A stretch of 64,000 bases of DNA, taken from positions 16,009,408-16,073,407 of the forward strand of contig NC_064046.1 of NCBI RefSeq assembly GCF_932526225.1, in the 5' to 3' direction. Within the stretch, counting starts at the first letter, position 1, and each line of letters starts with the position of its first letter. Below, piece after piece: positions 25,175 to 36,361 of the stretch. The DNA comes from Nematostella vectensis. Its lineage: Eukaryota > Cnidaria > Anthozoa > Actiniaria > Edwardsiidae. Below the pieces are notes generated by a model. That model was not told where the DNA came from. It saw only the letters and a program-made list of their open reading frames with translations, and made no database searches. A program made the translations under genes and the position numbers.

Positions 25175-28100
25175 ATCGAACCCGGGTCGCGGCGTTAGTA
25201 GTCAAGTGACCGCAACGAAAGACTAACGTGGCATTGCTGAAGGGAATTGTAATAAAAATTACTTTTAATACTATTGGTATCGTAAACTATCCCAAGCAAA
25301 GTCACCATCGGACTGGAGGTTACATTCGGGAAAAGCTTCAGGGTTACATTCGGGAATTTGTTTTACGAGAGTAACCTCCAAAAGGTTACAATCGATAATT
25401 TTTTTTCCGAATGTAAATTCCAAAAAGTAACATTAGGAAAAATAAAACAGTATACTCGGAAAAAAAGGTATATCAATCTATTGAGCGTTATGCTCTATGT
25501 TAGAATCTACTTAATCAAGTTATCCAAGGAATCTAGTTAGTTCTTGTGTGCATAAAATATGTACAGGATCCTGAACAAAGCATGAGCACATCAAAGATGC
25601 TGAGAGTACATAAAAATGTCCCTATACCTTCTTTTTATGTCATGACACACCAAGAACAGTATAATTAAGTATCGATATTTAAAAAAAAAAATAAAGAAAA
25701 AGAAAATAGGCTATCAGCGAGAATCGAACCCGGGTCGCGGCGTTAGTAGTCAAGTGCCCGCAACGAAAGACTAACGTGGCATTGCTGAAGGGAATTGTAA
25801 TAAAAATTACTTTTAATACTATTGGTATCGTAAACTATCTCAAGCAAATTCACCATCGGACTGGAGGTTACATTCGGGAAAAGCTTCAGGGTTACATTCG
25901 GGAATTTGTTTTACGAGAGTAACCTCCAAAAGGTTACAATCGATAATTTTTTTTCCGAATGTAAATTCCAAAAAGTAACATTAGGAAAAATAAAACAGTA
26001 TACTCGGAAAAAAAGGTATATCAATCTATTGAGCGTTATGCTCTATGTTAGAATCTACTTAATCAAGTTATCCAAAAAATCTAGTTAGTTCTTGTGTGCA
26101 TAAAATATGTACAAGATCCTGAACAAAGCATGAGCACATCAAAGATGCTGAGAGTACATAAAAATGTCCCTATACCTTCTTTTTATGTCATGACACACCA
26201 AGAACAGTATAATTAAGTATTGATATTTAAAAAAAAAAAATAAAGAAAAAAAATAGGCTATCAGCGGGAATCGAACCCGGGTGGCTGCATTAGTAGTCAA
26301 GTGCCTGCAACGAAAGACTAACGTGGCATTGCTGAAGGAAATTATAATGAAAATTACTATTAATACTATTGTTATCGTAAACTATCCCAAGCAAAGTCAC
26401 CATCGGACTGGAGGTTACATTCGGGAAAAGCTTCAGGGTTACATTCGGGAATTTGTTTTACGAGTGTAACCTCCAAAAGGTTACAATCGATAATTATTTT
26501 TCCGATTGTAAATTCCAAAAAGTAACATTAGGAAAAATAAAACAGTATACTCGGAAAAAAAGGTATATCAATCTATCGAGCGCTATGCTCTATGTTAGAA
26601 TCTACTTAATGAAGTTATCCAAGGAATCTAGTTAGTTCTTGTGTGCATAAAATATGTACAGGATCCTGAACAAAGCATGAGCACATCAAAGATGCTGAGA
26701 GTACATAAAAATGTCCCTATACCTTCTTTTTATGTCATGACACACCAAGAACAGTATAATTAAGTATTGATATTTAAAAAAAAAAAATAAAGAAAAAAAA
26801 ATAGGCTATCAGCGGGAATCGAACCCGGGTGGCTGCATTAGTAGTCAAGTGCCCGCAACGAAAGACTAACGTGGCATTGCTGAAGGGAATTGTAATGAAA
26901 ATTACTATTAATACTATTGTTATCGTAAACTATCCCAAGCAAAGTCACCATCGGACTGGAGGTTACATTCGGGAAAAGCTTCAGGGTTACATTCGGGAAT
27001 TTGTTTTACGAGTGTAACCTCCAAAAGGTTACAATCGATAATTATTTTTCCGATTGTAAATTCCAAAAAGTAACATTAGGAAAAATAAAACAGTATACTC
27101 GGAAAAAAAGGTATATCAATCTATCGAGCGCTATGCTCTATGTTAGAATCTACTTAATGAAGTTATCCAAGGAATCTAGTTAGTTCTTGTGTGCATAAAA
27201 TATGTACAGGATCCTGAACAAAGCATGAGCACATCAAAGATGCTGAGAGTACATAAAAATGTCCCTATACCTTCTTTTTATGTCATGACACACCAAGAAC
27301 AGTATAATTAAGTATTGATATTTAAAAAAAAAATAAAGAAAAAAAAAAAGGCTATCAGCGGGAATCGAACCCGGGTGGCTGCATTAGTAGTCAAGTGCCC
27401 GCAACGAAAGACTAACGTGGCATTGCTGAAGGGAATTGTAATGAAAATTACTATTAATACTATTGTTATCGTAAACTATCCCAAGCAAAGTCACCATCGG
27501 ACTGGAGGTTACATTCGTGAAAAGCTTCAGGGTTACATTCGGGAATTTGTTTTACGAGTGTAACCTCCAAAAGGTTACAATCGATAATTATTTTTCTGAA
27601 TGTAAATTCCAAAAAGTAACATTAGGAAAAATAAAACAGTATACTCGGAAAAAAAGGTATATCAATCTATCGAGCGCTATGCTCTATGTTAGAATCTACT
27701 TAATGAAGTTATCCAAGGAATCTAGTTAGTTCTTGTGTGCATAAAATATGTACAGGATCCTGAACAAAGCATGAGCACATCAAAGATGCTGAGAGTACAT
27801 AAAAATGTCCCTATACCTTCTTTTTATGTCATGACACACCAAGAACAGTATAATTAAGTATCGATATTTAAAAAAAAAATAATAAAGAAAAAAAAATAGG
27901 CTATCAGCGACAATCGAACCCGGGTTGCTGCGTTAGTAGTCAAGTGACCGCAACGAAAGACTAACGTGGCATTGCTAAAGGGAATTGTAATGAAAATTAC
28001 TTTTAATACTATTGGTATCGTAAACTATCCCAAGCAAAGTCACCATCGGACTGGAGGTTACATTCGGGAAAAGCTTCAGGGTTACATTCGGGAATTTGTT

Positions 28101-31100
28101 TTACGAGTGTAACCTCCAAAAGGTTACAATCGATAATTTTTTTTCCGAATGTAAATTCCAAAAAGTAACATTAGGAAAAATAAAACAGTATACTCGGAAA
28201 AAAAGGTATATCAATCTATCGAGCGCTATGCTCTATGTTAGAATCTACTTAATCAAGTTATCCAAGGAATCTAGTTAGTTCTTGTGTGCATAAAATATGT
28301 ACAGGATCCTGAACAAAGCATGAGCACATCAAAGATGCTGAGAGTACATAAAAATGTCCCTATACCTTCTTTTTATGTCATGACACACCCAGAACAGTAT
28401 AATTAAGTATCGATATTTAAAAAAAAAATAAAGAAAAAAAAATAGGCTATCAGCGGGAATCGAACCCGGGTGGCTGCATTAGTAGTCAAGTGCCCGCAAC
28501 GAAAGACTAACGTGGCATTGCTGAAGGGAATTGTAATAAAAATTACTATTAATACTATTGTTATCGTAAACTATCCCAAGCAAAGTCACCATCGGACTGG
28601 AGGTTACATTCGGGAAAAGCTTCAGGGTTACATTCGGGAATTTGTTTTACGAGTGTAACCTCCAAAAGGTTACAATCGATAATTTTTTTTCCGAATGTAA
28701 ATTCCAAAAAGTAACATTAGGAAAAATAAAACAGTATACTCGGAAAAAAAGGTATATCAATCTATCGAGAGCTATGCTCTATGTTAGAATCTACTTAATC
28801 AAGTTATTCAAGGAATCTAGTTAGTTCTTGTGTGCATAAAATATGTACAGGATCCTGAACAAAGCATGAGCACATCAAAGATGCTGAGAGTACATAAAAA
28901 TGTCCCTATACCTTCTTTTTATGTCATGACACACCAAGAACAGTATAATTAAGTATTGATATTTAAAAAAAAAAAAATAAAGAAAAAAAAATAGGCTATC
29001 AGCGGGAATCGAACCCGGGTGGCTGCATTAGTAGTCAAGTGCCCGCAACGAAAGACTAACGTGGCATTGCTGAAGGGAATTGTAATGAAAATTACTATTA
29101 ATACTATTGTTATCGTAAACTATCCCAAGCAAAGTCACCATCGGACTGGAGGTTACATTCGGGAAAAGCTTCAGGGTTACATTCGGGAATTTGTTTTACG
29201 AGTGTAACCTCCAAAAGGTTACAATCGATAACTATTTTTCCGAATGTAAATTCCAAAAAGTACCATTAGGAAAAATAAAACAGTATACTCGGAAAAAAAG
29301 GTATATCAATCTATCGAGCGCTATGCTCTATGTTAGAATCTACTTAATGAAGTTATCCAAGGAATCTAGTTAGTTCTTGTGTGCATAAAATATGTACAGG
29401 ATCCTGAACAAAGCATGAGCACATCAAAGATGCTGAGAGTACATAAAAATGTCCCTATACCTTCTTTTTATGTCATGACACACCAAGAACAGTATAATTA
29501 AGTATCGATATTTAAAAAAAAAAATAAAGAAAAAAAAAATAGGCTATCAGCGAGAATCGAACCCGGGTAGCGGCGTTAGTAGTCAAGTGCCCGCAACGAA
29601 AGACTAACGTGGCATTGCTGAAGGGAATTGTAATAAAAATTACTTTTAATACTATTGGTATCGTAAACTATCCCAAGCAAAGTCACCATCGGACTGGAGG
29701 TTACATTCGGGAAAAGCTTCAGGGTTACATTCGGGAATTTGTTTTACGAGAGTAACCTCCAAAAGGTTACAATCGATAATTTTTTGTCCGAATGTAAATT
29801 CCAAAAAGTAACATTAGGAAAAATAAAACAGTATACTCGGAAAAAAAGGTATATCAATCTATTGAGCGTTATGCTCTATGTTAGAATCTACTTAATCAAG
29901 TTATCCAAGGAATCTAGTTAGTTCTTGTGTGCATAAAATATGTACAGGATCCTGAACAAAGCATGAGCACATCAAAGATGCTGAGAGTACATAACAATGT
30001 CCCTATACCTTCTTTTTATGTCATGACACACCAAGAACAGTATAATTAAGTATCGATATTTTAAAAAAAAAAATAAAGAAAAAGAAAATAGGCTATCAGC
30101 GAGAATCGAACCCGGGTCGCGGCGTTAGTAGTCAAGTGCCCGCAACGAAAGACTAACGTGGCATTGCTGAAGGGAATTGTAATAAAAATTACTTTTAATA
30201 CTATTGGTATCGTAAACTATCTCAAGCAAAGTCACCATCGGACTGGAGGTTACATTCGGGAAAAGCTTCAGGGTTACATTCGGGAATTTGTTTTACGAGT
30301 GTAACCTCCAAAAGGTTACAATCGATAATTTTTTTTCCGAATGTAAATTCCAAAAAGTAACATTAGGAAAAATAAAACAGTATACTCGGAAAAAAAGGTA
30401 TATCAATCTATTGAGCGTTATGCTCTATGTTAGAATCTACTTAATCAAGTTATCCAAAAAATCTAGTTAGTTCTTGTGTGCATAAAATATGTACAGGATC
30501 CTGAACAAAGCATGAGCACATCAAAGATGCTGAGAGTACATAAAAATGTCCCTATACCTTCTTTTTATGTCATGACACACCAAGAACAGTATAATTAAGT
30601 ATTGATATTTAAAAAAAAAAATAAAGAAAAAAAAATAGGCTATCAGCGGGAATCGAACCCGGGTGGCTGCATTAGTAGTCAAGTGCCCGCAACGAAAGAC
30701 TAACGTGGCATTGCTGAAGGGAATTGTAATGAAAATTACTATTAATACTATTGTTATCGTAAACTATCCCAAGCAAAGTCACCATCGGACTGGAGGTTAC
30801 ATTCGGGAAAAGCTTCAGGGTTACATTCGGGAATTTGTTTTACGAGTGTAACCTCCAAAATGTTACAATCGATAATTATTTTTCCGAATGTAAATTCCAA
30901 AAAGTAACATTAGGAAAAAAAAAACAGTATACTCGGAAAAAAAGGTATATCAATCTATCGAGCGCTATGCTCTATGTTAGAATCTACTTAATGAAGTTAT
31001 CCAAGGAATCTAGTTAGTTCTTGTGTGCATAAAATATGTACAGGATCCTGAACAAAGCATGAGCACATCAAAGATGCTGAGAGTACATAAAAATGTCCCT

Positions 31101-32286
31101 ATACCTTCTTTTTATGTCATGACACACCAAGAACAGTATAATTAAGTATCGATATTTAAAAAAAAAATAAAGAAAAAAAAATAGGCTATCAGCGAGAATC
31201 GAACCCGGGTCGCGGCGTTAGTAGTCAAGTGCCCGCAACGAAAGACTAACGTGGCATTGCTGAAGGGAATTGTAATAAAAATTACTTTTAATACTATTGG
31301 TATCGTAAACTATCCCAAGCAAAGTCACCATCGGACTGGAGGTTACATTCGGGAAAAGCTTCAGGGTTACATTCGGGAATTTGTTTTACGAGAGTAACCT
31401 CCAAAATGTTACAATCGATAATTATTTTTCCGAATGTAAATTCCAAAAAGTAACATTAGGAAAAATAAAACAGTATACTCGGAAAAAAAGGTATATCAAT
31501 CTATCGAGCGCTATGCTCTATGTTAGAATCTACTTAATGAAGTTATCCAAGGAATCTAGTTAGTTCTTGTGTGCATAAAATATGTACAGGATCCTGAACA
31601 AAGCATGAGCACATCAAAGATGCTGAGAGTACATAAAAATGTCCCTATACCTTCTTTTTATGTCATGACACACCAAGAACAGTATAATTAAGTATCGATA
31701 TTTAAAAAAAAAATAAAGAAAAAAAAATAGGCTATCAGCGAGAATCGAACCCGGGTCGCCGCGTTAGTAGTCAAGTGCCCGCAACGAAAGACTAACGTGG
31801 CATTGCTGAAGGGAATTGTAATAAAAATTACTTTTAATACTATTGGTATCGTAAACTATCCCAAGCAAAGTCACCATCGGACTGGAGGTTACATTCGGGA
31901 AAAGCTTCAGGGTTACATTCGGGAATTTGTTTTACGAGAGTAACCTCCAAAAGGTTACAATCGATAATTTTTTTTCCGAATGTAAATTCCAAAAAGTAAA
32001 ATTAGGAAAAATACAACAGTATACTCGGAAAAAAAGGTATACCAATCTATTGAGCGTTATGCTCTATGTTAGAATCTACTTAATCAAGTTATCCAAGGAA
32101 TCTAGTTAGTTCTTGTGTGCATAAAATATGTACAGGATCCTGAACAAAGCATGAGCACATCAAAGATGCTTAGAGTACATAAAAATGTCCCTATACCTTC
32201 TTTTTATGTCATGACACACCAAGAACAGTATAATTAAGTATCGATATTTAAAAAAAAAATAAAGAGAAAAAAATAGTCTATCAGAG
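25175..32286. repeat. Array 1 right-hand segment with a partial 8-monomer repetition
   Basis: Monomers near 25175 and 25723 (GCGAGAATCG, CGCGGCG, AATAAAAATTAC; the second with CTATCTCAAGC and TCCAAAAAATC) recur near 29552 and 30101, about 4.38 kb later. Between and after them are GGTGGCTGCATT-type monomers (26269, 26816, 28457, 30648), CGTGAAAAGC (27361) and GCGACAATCG (27910) types. The order is more scrambled than in the 13-mer blocks, suggesting repeated unequal exchange. Confidence 0.7.
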
Positions 32287-32857
32287 GGAATAAAACTCGG
32301 GTCGCTGCGTTAGTAGTCAAGTGCCCGCAACGAAAGACTAACGTGGCATTGATGAAGGGAATTGTAATGAAAATTACTTTTAATACTATTGGTATCGTAA
32401 ACTATCCCAAGCAAAGTCACCATAGGACTGGAGGTTACATTCGGGAAAAGCTTTAGGGTTACATTCGGGAATTTGTTTTACGAGTGTATCCTCCAAAAGG
32501 TTACAATCGATAATTTTTTTTCCGAATGTAAATTCCAAAAAGTAACATTAGGAAAAATAAAACAGTATACTCGGAAAAAAAGGTATATCAATCTATCGAG
32601 CGCTATGCTCTATGTTAGAATCTACTTAATCAAGTTATCCAAGGAATCTAGTTAGTTCTTGTGTGCATAAAATATGTACAGGATCCTGAAGAAAGCATGA
32701 GCACATCAAAGATGCTGAGAGTACATAAATATGTCCCTATACCTTCTTTTTAAGTCATGACACACCAAGAACAGTATAATTAAGTATCGATATTTAAAAA
32801 AAAAAAATAAAGAAACAAAAATATGCTATCAGCGGGAATCGAACCCGGGTCGCTGCG
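32287..32857. repeat. Terminal monomer of array 1, diverged, plus a truncated last monomer
   Basis: The last full monomer carries private changes (CAGAGGGAATAAAACTCGGG, GATGAAGGG, CCATAGGAC) and lacks an intact B box. Its other markers (AGCTTTAGGG, CCTGAAGAAAGC, AAATATGTCCC, and a following ACAAAAATATGC) match the interior monomers near 11466 and 19700 rather than its immediate neighbours. The 60th monomer begins near 32826 and is cut after CGCTGCG. Confidence 0.8.
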
Positions 32858-32860
32858 TTA
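32858..32860. other. Junction between array 1 and array 2 (TTA microhomology)
   Basis: Array 1 normally reads GCGTTAGTAG and array 2 normally reads TTTTATTATTTTTGCGC. The junction reads GCGTTATTATTTTTGCGC, so the shared TTA is the crossover. There is no unique sequence between the arrays. Array 1 is interrupted inside its pseudo-tRNA module, and array 2 starts about 80 bp before its own T-arm-like motif. Confidence 0.85.
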
Positions 32861-32938
32861 TTATTTTTGCGCAAAACCTATCAGGATTAAGGGGGTCCAG
32901 CACAAAGAAAAAAAAACGAACTAAAAAAAAAGCCCATT

Positions 32939-32960
32939 GGCCTGGGATCGAACCCGGTCT
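32939..32960 (-). pseudogene. tRNA T-arm/B-box-like motif of array 2, representative copy
   Basis: On the minus strand this reads ACCGGGTTCGATCCCAGGCC: a T-loop TTCGATC with stem CCGGG/CCAGG (4 of 5 pairs). Its GGTTCGATCCC matches the B-box consensus at 10 of 11 positions. A few bases downstream on the minus strand comes a T-run, then a second longer one. About 50 nt upstream, TACCGATTGGG loosely resembles an A box. The rest of a cloverleaf is not convincing. The motif is at the same place in every unit; U2 carries a B-box change (GAGCCC at 34961-34966) and U12 another (ATCAAACCC near 55178). Confidence 0.5.
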
Positions 32961-33227
32961 GAAGAACAAAACGGAAACCATACATACGGATTACCCAATC
33001 GGTATGGCAGCACATGGCTTTTACGGAAGGCTGTAAAGAACCCGAAGGCCCCAAGCACCGATATTTCCGAGCGAATATGCTGTACAACACTCTTGCAAGG
33101 TTATCCCAACCCGCGCATTAATGGGGAGGACAATAACCAGGATCCCAGGCCTGTAATACGGTTACGCCACGCACAGCTCGCCGAGATTGTGCATGACAAA
33201 AAATAGAGGTCTATTTGGGCGTCTTGG

Positions 33228-33268
33228 GTCCCTTGGGGACTCGCCATGCGCACGGGCGCATCTCTTTT
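33228..33268 (+). other. Double hairpin followed by a T-rich run in the GC-rich part of the array 2 unit
   Basis: GTCCC-TTG-GGGAC (33228-33240) and ATGCGC-ACGG-GCGCAT (33246-33261) are perfect stems five bases apart, followed by CTCTTTT. They lie in the relatively GC-rich ~350-bp segment of an otherwise AT-rich unit and recur in nearly every unit. U16 has GGTACC in the first stem (near 63418). The segment could be part of a structured RNA or a remnant of an older repeat. I do not recognise a known RNA family. Confidence 0.55.
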
Positions 33269-34169
33269 ATTGTGTACATGACATCAAATTAGCGAAGAAA
33301 AAAGACGCTGTTTTGGTATCATGTGAAAAGCATAAAATAAATAGAAATAAAGACGTAAGGGGGGAGAATATTGACATATTCATATTAGAATATTGACAAA
33401 ATCCGCAATATTGTCTACGCTGACTAAGTGAAGCTGTATTTTACTTTAAAGGGGCAGCAGCATAGTACTGCGCATGTCTGGAGTCAGTGTTTATTGTAGG
33501 CTTTTCAGTGTCTACAAACAGTTGAACTTTTTAAAAGCTGTCAATACCTTATTAAATAATATGCAATATTATATTGAAAACTATGTTAATGGACAGTTTG
33601 TGGTCATTTTTTTTGTTTTGTTTAAAGTCTCCCACATATACCAAAAGCTCATAAGTCAGTATTAGAATTTCACTGAAGTTCATTGTGTCAGGGCTCTAGA
33701 GCTATTGCAAATCTCTTAACCATGACACTCCCCTTTTAAAGGAAAGTAAAAAAAATCGAAATTGTTGGTGGGGGTCTCTGTTGTGTTTGTTTCCTTTTTA
33801 GTTTAGTTCTATTATTATTATTATTTTCTTTTTTAGAGGGGGAGGGGAAGTCAGCTAAAAATAGCCAAGGGTCAATTCAAGCAACTAGTACAAAAGATGT
33901 TTTTTTGCAGTCCTTTATTCAATATATTCAAGGTTATCATGCAATTCTGTTGATTGACTGCATATATATATATATATATATATATTTTTCTTTCTTTTCA
34001 TTACAAGTTCTATATGTGTAAGTGGTGACCATAGCTATGATTACTATTATTTAGAATATTTTTTTACCTACTAACAGAAAACAACTTGACTGCAAAACAC
34101 TTACTGTAGGGCACTAGATATTAGGCATTACTTTCATGTGGATGTAGGGTTGAAATGTCAAAACCTTCA

Positions 34170-34286
34170 TTAACCCGTGAACTACGCTTTAGCGTATTAC
34201 ACTTTGTGGTGATCTGATTCTATTGTACTTTTTTGTGTTTTACTAACTATTACCGTTTAACTATCACACTTTGTTTCACGGGTTAA
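34170..34286. mobile_element. piggyBac-like MITE, copy in U1 (reference copy)
   Basis: The 117-bp segment is bounded by TTAA on both sides and has perfect inverted termini CCCGTGAA...TTCACGGG. The inverted match extends through the TTAA into TTCA/TGAA, 16 bases in all. Inside are a TACGC-TTTA-GCGTA hairpin and two direct ACACTTTGT copies, one near each end. A TTAA target duplication followed by CCC termini is the piggyBac superfamily signature. At 109 bp between the TTAAs it is far too short to encode a transposase, so it would be non-autonomous. It is at the identical place in all 15 complete units, so it inserted before amplification. Confidence 0.6.
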
Positions 34287-35509
34287 TGAAAACCACTCTA
34301 ATTACTTACAGTAGTTCTTTTTAAATATTGTTATTTACTTGTATAATTTAGATGAGCAATACATATTTCTTTATGGCTTTGTAGAGCTCATCTCGTTCCT
34401 CATAAATAACAAACAAAATGAAGTTTGTTCTTATTTTGGTGCAAAGGAATCTACAGTAGTTTTCTAATCAGATAATTGTTTTTCTTTCAACACTCACCTG
34501 TTATTTCAACAGCCTTACTTGAGTTTGCTTGTCTCAGAAATAGACCTTGCTTAATAAACAAAGACATGTTACAAACTTATTTAATAATAGGTAACAACTG
34601 CAATTTTGTATGAAGAGAGTGCCCCACCCTTCCCCCTGCTATTGTTGAAATTATGCTCAATAAACTTTTACCTCTTCCCTCTCCACCAGTTAGGCATTCT
34701 ATGTATGCTTCCCTGTACAAAATGCACCCCTTCAAATAGAACATTAAAGTTCACATACTTGTTTACTTCCTCAAACTCTTTGCTTTGTGTTTTTTGTTAA
34801 CTTCCTAGGAACAAATTGAATACATATAATCAATAAATCTAGCAAGCTTATTTTGCAAACTCACTTTTTTTATTATTTTTGCGCAAAACCTATCAGGATT
34901 AAGGGGTCCAGCACAAAGAAAAAAAACGAACTAAAAAAAAAAGCCCATTGGCCTGGGATCGAGCCCGGTCTGAAGAACAAAACGGAAACCATACATACGG
35001 ATTACCCAATCGGTATGGCAGCACAAGGCTTTTACGGAAGGCTGTAAAGAACCCGAAGGCCCCAAGCACCGATATTTCCGAGCGAATATGCTGTACAACA
35101 CTCTTGCAAGGTTATCCCAACCCGCGCATTAATGGGGAGGACAATAACCAGGATCCCAGGCCTGTAATACGGTTACGCCACGCACAGCTCGCCGAGATTG
35201 TGGATGACAAAAAATAGAGGTCTATTTGGGCGTCTTGGGTCCCTTGGGGACTCGCCATGCGCACGGGCGCATCTCTTTTATTGTGTACATGACATCAAAT
35301 TAGCAAAGAAAAAAGACGCTGTTTTGGTATTATGTGAAAAGCATAAAATAAATAGAAATAAAGACGTAAAGGGGGAGAATATTGACATTTTCATATTAGA
35401 ATATTGACAAAATCCGCAATATTGTCTACGCTGACTAAGTAAAGCTGTATTTTACTTTAAAGGGGCAGCAGCATAGTACTGCACATGTCTGGAGTCAGTG
35501 TTTATTGTA

Positions 35510-35581
35510 CTTAAATACTTAAATAAATACTCCCTATACACATGTATATATAGCTTACGCTAGTAATGGGAGGGTTGGTCA
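35510..35581. other. 72-bp presence/absence segment (long allele) in U2
   Basis: Units without it read TATTGTAGGCTTTT. Here TATTGTA is followed by 72 bp, beginning CTTAAATACTTAAATAAATA and ending GGGTTGGTCA, before GCTTTT. The same segment is at 47623-47694 (U8) and 51716-51787 (U10). All three units also share GCACATG just upstream. Whether it is an insertion or the ancestral state cannot be decided here. Confidence 0.8.
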
Positions 35582-36244
35582 GCTTTTAAGTGTCTACAAA
35601 CAGTTGAACTTTTTAAAAGCTGTAAAAACCTTATTAAATAATATGCAATATTATATTGAAAACTATGTTAATGGACAGTTTGTGGTCATTTTTTTTTGTT
35701 GTTTAAAGTCTCCCACATGTACCAAAAGCTCATAAGTCAGTATTAGAATTTCTCTGAAGTTCATTGTGTCAGGGCTCTAGAACTATTGCAAATCTCTTAA
35801 CCATGACACTCCCCTTTTAAAGGAAAGTAAAAAAAATCAAAATTGTTGGTGGGGGTCTCTGTTGTGTTTGTTTTCTTTTAAGTTTTGTTCTATTATTATT
35901 ATTATTTTCTTTTTTAGAGGGGGAGGGGAATTCAGCTAAAAATAGCCAAGGGTCAATTCAAGCAACTAGTACAAAAGATGTTTTTTGCAGTCCTTTATTC
36001 AATATATTCAAGGTTATCATGCAATTCTGTTGATTGACTGCATATATATATATATATATATTTTTCTTTCTTTTCATTACAAGTTCTATATGTGTAAGTT
36101 GTGACCATAGCTATGATTACTATTATTTAGAATATTTTTTACCTACTAACAGAAAACAACTTGACTGCAAAACACTTATTGTAGGGCACTAGATATTAGG
36201 CATTACTTTCATGTGGATGTAAGGTTGAAATGTCAAAACCTTCA

Positions 36245-36361
36245 TTAACCCGTGAACTACGCTTTAGCGTATTACACTTTGTGGTGATCTGATTCTATTG
36301 TACTTTTTTGTGTTTTACTAACTATTACCGTTTAACTATCACACTTTGTTTCACGGGTTAA
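36245..36361. mobile_element. piggyBac-like MITE, copy in U2
   Basis: 117 bp with intact TTAA flanks and CCCGTGAA/TTCACGGG termini. Confidence 0.6.

Larger units (their letters stand above)
1..32857. repeat. Satellite array 1: about 59 tandem monomers of ~547 bp
   Basis: The same ~547-bp sequence recurs head to tail. The T-arm-like landmark (GAATCGAACCC on the + strand) appears near 541, 1088, 1636, 2183, 2732, 3275, 3821, 4368, 4911 and so on, to 32287 and 32837. That gives 60 landmarks and 59 intervals of 543-550 bp, except the one enlarged by a LINE at 16492-17079. Copies differ by scattered substitutions and by the length of an A-rich tract before the landmark. The array already runs at base 1 and stops at 32857-32860. 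Each monomer has one GGATCC within a CAGGATCCTG palindrome, so a 547-bp BamHI ladder is predicted. No protein-coding function is evident. A role in heterochromatin or a centromere is inference only. Confidence 0.97.
32861..34872. repeat. Array 2 unit U1 (2012 bp)
   Basis: First unit at the junction. It has the short allele (no 72-bp segment), an (AT)n tract at about 33961-33986 and a MITE at 34170-34286. It shares GATGTAGGGTTG uniquely with U7, six units away. Confidence 0.9.

Noticed and set aside
1-32857. CRISPR array
   Set aside because: The periodicity is strict, but the whole 547 bp repeats. There are no short repeats separated by unique spacers and no cas genes.
32937-33206. Repeated 89-, 69-, 63- and 64-codon open frames in the 2-kb units
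   Set aside because: Several have no ATG. The 69-codon frame has a TAG in U13 and U14, the 63-codon frame is disrupted in units with the 72-bp segment, and the 89-codon frame is cut by the 58-bp deletion. The WDRTR/GIEPG peptides are translations of the tRNA T-arm motif, not a protein signature.
35540-35560. TATA-box promoter (GTATATATAGC) in the 72-bp segment
   Set aside because: A TATA-like string is expected by chance in DNA this AT-rich, and no gene or start site follows it.
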